Source of the DNA: Chondrus crispus
Taxonomy: Eukaryota; Rhodophyta; Florideophyceae; Gigartinales; Gigartinaceae
Direction: 5' to 3'
NCBI RefSeq assembly: GCF_000350225.1
Contig: NW_005179124.1
Span: 54,697 to 118,696, forward strand
Length of the DNA: 64,000 nt
Below, piece by piece: positions 59,308 to 64,000 of this stretch (position 1 is the stretch's first letter; each line of letters opens with the position of its first letter). The translations under genes and the position numbers were made by a program. The notes under the pieces are model-generated. The model was not told the DNA's origin. It saw nothing but the letters and a program-made list of their open reading frames with translations, and did not search any database.

Positions 59308-60480
59308 ATGCAATGTCCTGGGAACCCCTCTTGCTTCTGTACCACCTGCTTTCAAAAAGGCATGGAGTCCTTAAGTCGAGATCTGGAGCGCATCAATGAC
59401 AAGCTTGACGGGTTGAGATCTATAAAAAGGGATATTAAAGAGATCAGAAGGGATGTAGCGTCAATTTGGCAACGCATTTTTGAATCTGTTAAAGGGCAAC
59501 ACGATGTACAACTTCACAGATCGTCGTCAAATGGTGATACCAGGTCCGGATATGATCAGTACAGCGGGACAGTTGAAGACCCTCGAAACAATAGAGCTCC
59601 CGAAAAATCGTCTTTCATTTCTGTCGGAAGTGTACTGCGTAATGCTATTGACAAACACAATTCGGATGCTCAGGAACGTGGAAATACGATCATTAAGCAG
59701 ATAGATCGTTCAGCTCAATCCTTCACACGTATATCAATGAAGACAACCGAGATCCTCCTCGGTGCCTCATCTGTGTTTGCACAGCATGTTGGTTTACATA
59801 CCTTGCAAGAAATCCAGAGCATTCATAGCAATGACTTGAGCAAATTCCTTAAGGAATATAACGACATATCCAGAAGACTGGTCAAGACGTATCCAGTACT
59901 GGGACTTGCATACGGAGGCTGGGCAGTGAGAGAGATCATCCGAGGAAAACTGATCAGCATCAAGGAGGAAACCCGAAAGGAAAACATATGGTCAGATAAT
60001 TTTCATGCGTCTACTTTTGATCCCTCCACTTGCGTAGAAGTTGATTCGGATGATCAAACCGCAAGCGATATTATTGATGAATGTTGCGCTGTGCACCCTG
60101 TGGACGTAATATGCAATGAATGTGAACAAATTGATGACGTCGAGATTCCGGAACACATTCGTCTTGCCCGGGATGGAAATTGCAGACAACCAGGCCGATC
60201 AAGTGCAAAGAGAGCAAAAAGAGAGACAGTCAGTAGATACAAAGCTGATAAACACGGATCAGTCATGAAAAAGACAAAAGGGAGGTTAAAATTACGTACA
60301 GGCACTTCGAGGCATAGCACTACCCGCCCGATCGTGCGTCAGCGTCAAGAGGTACCGTGGTTGAATTCTGATGACGATAACAGGGGAGAAAGGGATAGTG
60401 AAAGGACCAGTGATGAAGAAGAGAGCGACCACGAGCTTCTTCCAAAGAGAAGGAGATCCACTCGAAATACTCGGTTTTGA
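59308..60480 (+). CDS. coiled-coil nuclear protein beside the tnp2-type transposase
   Basis: 390 codons without a break. An initial Cys cluster (CPGNPSCFCTTC) may be leader if the ATG at 59362 is used. Residues 19-58 form a strong coiled coil (LERINDKLDGLRSIKRDIKE), followed by a helical central domain at about 100-240 and an acidic stretch. At the end come basic signals (KRAKRE, KKTKGRLKLR, PKRRRSTRN) around an acidic tail. The family is not recognised. Intact frame, head-to-head position with the transposase, coiled coil and nuclear signals fit an accessory DNA-binding protein like TnpA of CACTA elements. That role is inference; an unrelated resident gene is the alternative. Confidence 0.6.
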   Translation: MQCPGNPSCFCTTCFQKGMESLSRDLERINDKLDGLRSIKRDIKEIRRDVASIWQRIFESVKGQHDVQLHRSSSNGDTRSGYDQYSGTVEDPRNNRAPEKSSFISVGSVLRNAIDKHNSDAQERGNTIIKQIDRSAQSFTRISMKTTEILLGASSVFAQHVGLHTLQEIQSIHSNDLSKFLKEYNDISRRLVKTYPVLGLAYGGWAVREIIRGKLISIKEETRKENIWSDNFHASTFDPSTCVEVDSDDQTASDIIDECCAVHPVDVICNECEQIDDVEIPEHIRLARDGNCRQPGRSSAKRAKRETVSRYKADKHGSVMKKTKGRLKLRTGTSRHSTTRPIVRQRQEVPWLNSDDDNRGERDSERTSDEEESDHELLPKRRRSTRNTRF

Positions 60481-61270
60481 TATGCAGAGCGCGATTCATG
60501 TTAGGTGGGATTCTAGTAAACTTGCGGACGCACTCACATGCTAATCATTGATCTTCATTCTCACTATCATGGCGTAGTGTGATGATTCCTGGAGGGAGCT
60601 CAATTTCACTCGCTAAACTGATGGGGGCGGTGACCGTGCCCATGGGATCTCATACCTTCGACGACGTCGACGTCGCACGGCATGACCTGTACGAAGCAGA
60701 TGCACATGGCGCCCGGCTTGGCCATATCGGAAAGGGCTCCGTCGCTCGCGCGCCGCTAGATTGATCGTGATGAGGCACGTCGGATCAGACATTCTTGGGG
60801 AGTAGGGAGCCAAGGGCGGCAGGGAGGGGTAGGGGAAAGAGGGATATCTTCAAACGAAGGGATACGCGGGATGCGGCACAGCGGGGAAGGTGTGAAGGGT
60901 CTTGGTTGGATCAATTGGGGGGCCTTGAAGATACGTGTGTATATTTGGGCAGAGGTGTCACATGTGTGCACCTCGCTGCTGGGCGGCGCCCTGGTGGAGA
61001 GAGACATGCGCGAGGGAGAGCGGGAGAGTTACGGCAGGGCGGGTTGCGGGGAGCTCAGGTGGGAGGAGTGGCGGCTTTTGGCACGGTGGCGATTGCAGAC
61101 ATGGCTCTCTCGCAGGGAGTAGATGCTAACTGCGGTGATTGAAGGTGAAGTTGGCTCTTTTGCTTTTAGGTTACTTTTGTTCCTCCAGCCTGAAGCGAAA
61201 AGTGTTCATTGCTGTGATCCATATTGTTTTTAGCTGTACATAGAGTATGATTGGTCAAATGCACGATATT
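60481..61270. other. no firm gene; GC-rich patch
   Basis: 60579-61140 is GC-rich and resembles fragments of host gene or leader on either strand, but none of the frames shows a known domain. An inverted CACTA...TAGTG pair (cactatcatggcgtagtg) lies at about 60562-60579, a candidate CACTA end without a found partner. Confidence 0.35.
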
Positions 61271-61337
61271 ACATAATTGGCACCGCCAGTATGACGTGGC
61301 CCTGTCGGCCAGGTCATACTGGCGGTGCCAATTATGT
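61271..61337. repeat. perfect 25-bp-arm hairpin before the SAM synthase domain
   Basis: Arms 61271-61295 and 61313-61337 are exact inverse copies; within the 17-base loop tggcc/ggcca pairs again. It lies at the border where SAM synthase similarity is lost. Confidence 0.9.
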
Positions 61338-61410
61338 ATGCAGCACTTCCCCAAAAAAAGCAATTTCATTCCTGATGTCAGGGAATGACTTTGCATTTTT
61401 GTCTGTCAAC

Positions 61411-62099
61411 AGCTGGAGGACAAGTATTCCGACTCCAGAATCACCACCCTCGACCTCGTGCTTGCTTGTCGTTGTCTGGAATACTGGGACCAAACGGTGT
61501 ACTCCTGCACAGAGTTCCGAACCTTCCCACTTGTAGGCCAATGGATCGCCACAGACCTCATGGGGAAGGTCATCAAGAAGGTCATCCCGGACAAGTATCT
61601 GGACGACCGCACCATCTTGGTAGATGGTGACCACCTCAACCCGTCGGGCCGCTTCGTCATCGGCGGCTCGGATGGCGATGCCGGCCTCACCGGACGCAAG
61701 ATCAGCATCGAAACGTACGGCGGCTGGGGCGCCCACGGCGGCGGCGCCTTCTTCGGAAAGCACCCCACCAAGGTCGACCGCTCCGCCGCCTACGCAGGCC
61801 GCTGGATCGCCAAGTCGGTCGTTGCCGCAGGCTTCGCCGACCGCTGCCTTGTCCAAGTCTCGTACAGCATCAGTATCGCCGAGCCGTTCTCCCTCTTTAT
61901 TGATACCTACGGCACGGGCTCCAAATCCGACGCCGAGATCATTGACATCGTCAAGGCCAACTTTGATCTCCGCCCGGGGCACATCATCCGCGAGCTCAAC
62001 CTGCTCCGCCCCACCTACTCGAAGACCGCCGCCTACGGACACTTTGGACGGGATGAACCCGACTTGACCTGGGAGAAGCCCAAGACACTCAAGTTTTAG
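61411..62099 (+). CDS. METK: S-adenosylmethionine synthase, C-terminal domain only
   Basis: From about 61560 the frame matches the C-terminal third of methionine adenosyltransferase: [93 protein letters not shown]. The enzyme makes S-adenosylmethionine from methionine and ATP. Codons are GC-rich with no lesion, stop TAG at 62099. The N-terminal two thirds, with the HPDK and GAGDQG active-site motifs, are absent from the window upstream. A pyrimidine tract and CAG at 61394-61410 look like a 3' splice site, so 61411 may start an exon, but its first 45 or so codons do not resemble the enzyme. It is either a truncated copy or a mis-joined assembly. Confidence 0.7.
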
Positions 62100-62317
62100 A
62101 GGCTTGCCGCCAGTTTATTCCCTTTTTCCTTTGCAGGCTCTTTGGTTTTTTCTTTGCCGTTTTGCTGGCATTTTGCTTGCTAAAAGTCTTATTCCGGGCG
62201 TCTAGCCTGCCCGCGTGATTCTTGAAGAGAGCCTGTGTTCCTTTTGTTCTTCCTTTCCACACCTCCCTTTTCCTGTCGTCACCATCCCCGAAAAAGTAAA
62301 AGAATGTCCAACATCTA

Positions 62318-62560
62318 CTACATCTTATTCCTTTTTCTTTTCTTTTTTGCTTCGCGCGCGAGTGCTGCGCTCGTGCGAGGACTGAGGCGCGCCGTGCGTG
62401 AGGTGAGGGCGAGGGCAGTCGGGGTGAGTGTGGCCGGCGGCGGGTGGCTGCTACGCGTGAAGGTGGGCAGCGTGAAGAGGTCTAGGGCCGAGTCGGGGCG
62501 GGCGACAGCAAAGTGCGTGGCCGTGTGGGAGATGGCGGTGAGGCAGAGGTTGGTGGCCAT
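62318..62560 (-). CDS. possible small protein (uncertain)
   Basis: An 80-codon minus frame begins at an ATG at 62560 after a C-rich leader and encodes a Thr/Ala/Pro-rich product ending in a basic tail (KKKRKRNKM). On the plus strand, 62304 opens an alternative with a signal-like start (MSNIYYILFLFLFFF). Neither shows a domain. The region separates the 3' end of the SAM synthase from the 3' end of the aminotransferase and may be untranslated. Confidence 0.25.
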   Translation of the reverse strand: MATNLCLTAISHTATHFAVARPDSALDLFTLPTFTRSSHPPPATLTPTALALTSRTARLSPRTSAALAREAKKKRKRNKM

Positions 62561-62920
62561 TGCGATGGGGGGAGGGGAGGGACGGGGAGGGGTGGGAGGG
62601 ACCGTCGTGGAAATGGAAAGGGACAGCGGGCGGGGAGGGATGGTGAAGGGGATGATTACGCCACCGCCACCGCACGGTCGCCGGCACGATGGATCAGTTA
62701 TTGATTTGGGAAAGTTTTCGTACTTTTTTTCGGGGCGCCGAAATGTTTTCTGGGGGACGCGAAGACGACCCAAAAATAGGGGCAGCGAGCGGAAGTTTCG
62801 CCGAAAAGTGGGCAATATTTTCCCGCCCTTGATCCCTCCTCCTCCTCTCTACATCTACGCCACCGCCTTCACCGGGCGCAGCTTGCCGAGCGTAGCGGCG
62901 ATGCGGCGCAACCCTTCTCT
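62561..62920. other. intergenic, no gene seen
   Basis: C/G-rich tract behind the aminotransferase; may hold the leader of a minus-strand transcript. Confidence 0.35.
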
Positions 62921-64000
62921 CTACTCCTCCTCCTCGCTCACATAGCTTAGCCGGATGAACCCTTCCCCCTGCTCTCCGAAGTCCGTCCCGGGCAACACGG
63001 CCACCAACCCGTCCTGCAGCAGCACGTCCGCAATCTCCTTGCTGCTCCTGCCAAAGCTGCGCACGTCCGCAAACGCGCAAAACGCGCCCTGCGGCCTGTC
63101 GCACCGCACATCAAGAATGGCATTCAGCCCCTCCACCACGATGTCCCTCCTCTTCCCATACTCGCGCCGCAGCATTTCTACCTCTCCGCCGCCGGCCAGC
63201 GCGGCAATGCCGGCCTCCTGGGTAAACGTCGCCGTGCACCCGACGGAATGCACGAGCAGCAGCTCGACGCGCTCCGCCAACGGCGGCGGCATGATGGCCC
63301 AGCCCAGGCGCCACCCGGTCATGCAGTAGCTCTTTGAAAAGCCGTCCACGACGACCGTGCGGACCGCCATGCCGGGCAAGCTGACGATGGACGTGTACTT
63401 GTCGTCGTAGCACAGCTGGCTGTAGATCTCGTCCGACACGACCCAGAAGTCGTGCTCGACGGCGAGCTGGGCGATGCGGCGCAGGTCTTACAGCGGGACG
63501 ACGCCGCCGGTGGGGTTGCCCGGGGAGTTGAGCACGACGAGGCGCGTGCGGTGGGTGACGGCGGCCTCGAGCGCGGGCATGTCGAAGCTGCGCATGTCCG
63601 GGCGGAGCGGGACGAGGACGGCGGTGCCGTTTGTGACGACGACCATGGCGCGGTAGGTCGGGAAGCCCGGGTCCGGGATGAGGACGTGGTCGTGCGGGCC
63701 GCGGACGAGGGCGAGCGTGGCGAGGAACAGGCCCGGCTTGGCGCCGGAGCCCACGACGACGTGCTGCGGGGTGACGGCGAGGCCGCGGTGGCGGTTGGCC
63801 AAAGAGGCGATGGCGGCGCGCAGGGGGGCGACGCCGCGCGGCGACGAGTACTTGGTCTTGCCGGCGGCGATGGCGGCGATGGCGGCGTCCGCGACCGGGG
63901 TCGGGGTCGGGAAGGCCGGCTGGCCGATCTCCAGGTGGATGACGGGCTTGCCCGTGGTGGACTCGACGGCCGCCGCCGCCGCCATGACGGCGTACGCGCC
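62921..64000 (-). CDS. class I pyridoxal-phosphate aminotransferase, N-terminal partial, one in-frame TAA
   Basis: The frame runs off the right edge (the Met at 63985 is internal, as the codons before it are open). It shows IHLEIGQPAFPTP, KYSSPRGVAPLR, GSGAKPGLFL, IPDPGFPTYRAM, LNSPGNPTGG, VVSDEIYSQLCYDD and FSKSYCMTGWRLGW with the PLP-binding Lys, and ends GEGFIRLSYV. It transfers amino groups from amino acids to 2-oxo acids with PLP; substrate cannot be told from sequence. A single TAA at 63488-63490 interrupts a conserved frame between GGVVPL and DLRRIAQL. It overlaps a GTAAG that could mimic a splice donor, but no intron there would keep the conserved DEIY part. It is a nonsense mutation or a base error. 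Confidence 0.8.

Noticed and set aside
61332..62042. 236-codon minus-strand frame opposite the SAM synthase
   Set aside because: It is antisense to a recognised domain with clear motifs.

Overview
This is eukaryotic nuclear DNA, gene-poor and full of transposable elements. A few intron-poor, very GC-rich genes (S-adenosylmethionine synthase, class I aminotransferase) sit at the right edge. That mixture, with chromoviral Ty3/gypsy, Ty1/copia and tyrosine-recombinase (DIRS/Ngaro) retrotransposons beside Tigger, Harbinger and CACTA-type DNA transposons, suggests a macroscopic alga, most likely a red alga. The organism itself is an inference. Two 100-N gaps (8475-8574 and 51803-51902) are assembly placeholders.

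Left part (1-12,000): the end of a copia pol gene, a broken Harbinger-like fragment, then a cluster of TIR-domain genes. One is a decayed copy (about 3100-4130, minus). The other two are intact, divergently oriented paralogues (6388-7842 minus, 9480-10940 plus) sharing a helical N-terminal region of about 160 residues, a charged linker and a C-terminal TIR domain. The first keeps the glutamate expected of TIR NAD-cleaving enzymes; the second has Asp in its place.

Middle part (12,015-30,805): a three-level nest, resolved by target duplications. A copia element (TSD GGATT) was hit in its 5' LTR by a DNA transposon (TSD TA, TCCCTACTAT ends). That transposon encodes a DDE transposase joined to a YqaJ-type nuclease and a zinc finger. 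It was itself hit inside the zinc-finger codons by a full-length gypsy chromovirus (13244-24187, TSD CGCAT). The gypsy element carries a long extra gene on the opposite strand between pol and its 3' LTR.

Right-middle part (30,806-55,430): tyrosine-recombinase retroelements with 264-bp direct repeats, a solo gypsy LTR, a Harbinger-like transposase, an unknown two-exon gene, and a second gypsy element. The second gypsy is cut into pieces by DIRS elements and two Tigger elements; one Tigger (52756-54819) is a clean insertion flanked by TA. Several perfect foldback palindromes lie exactly where reading frames or repeats break.

Right edge (55,431-64,000): a CACTA/tnp2-type transposase with a divergently transcribed companion gene, a SAM synthase represented only by its C-terminal domain behind a perfect hairpin, and an aminotransferase with one in-frame TAA running off the window. 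No tRNA, rRNA or CRISPR array was seen.
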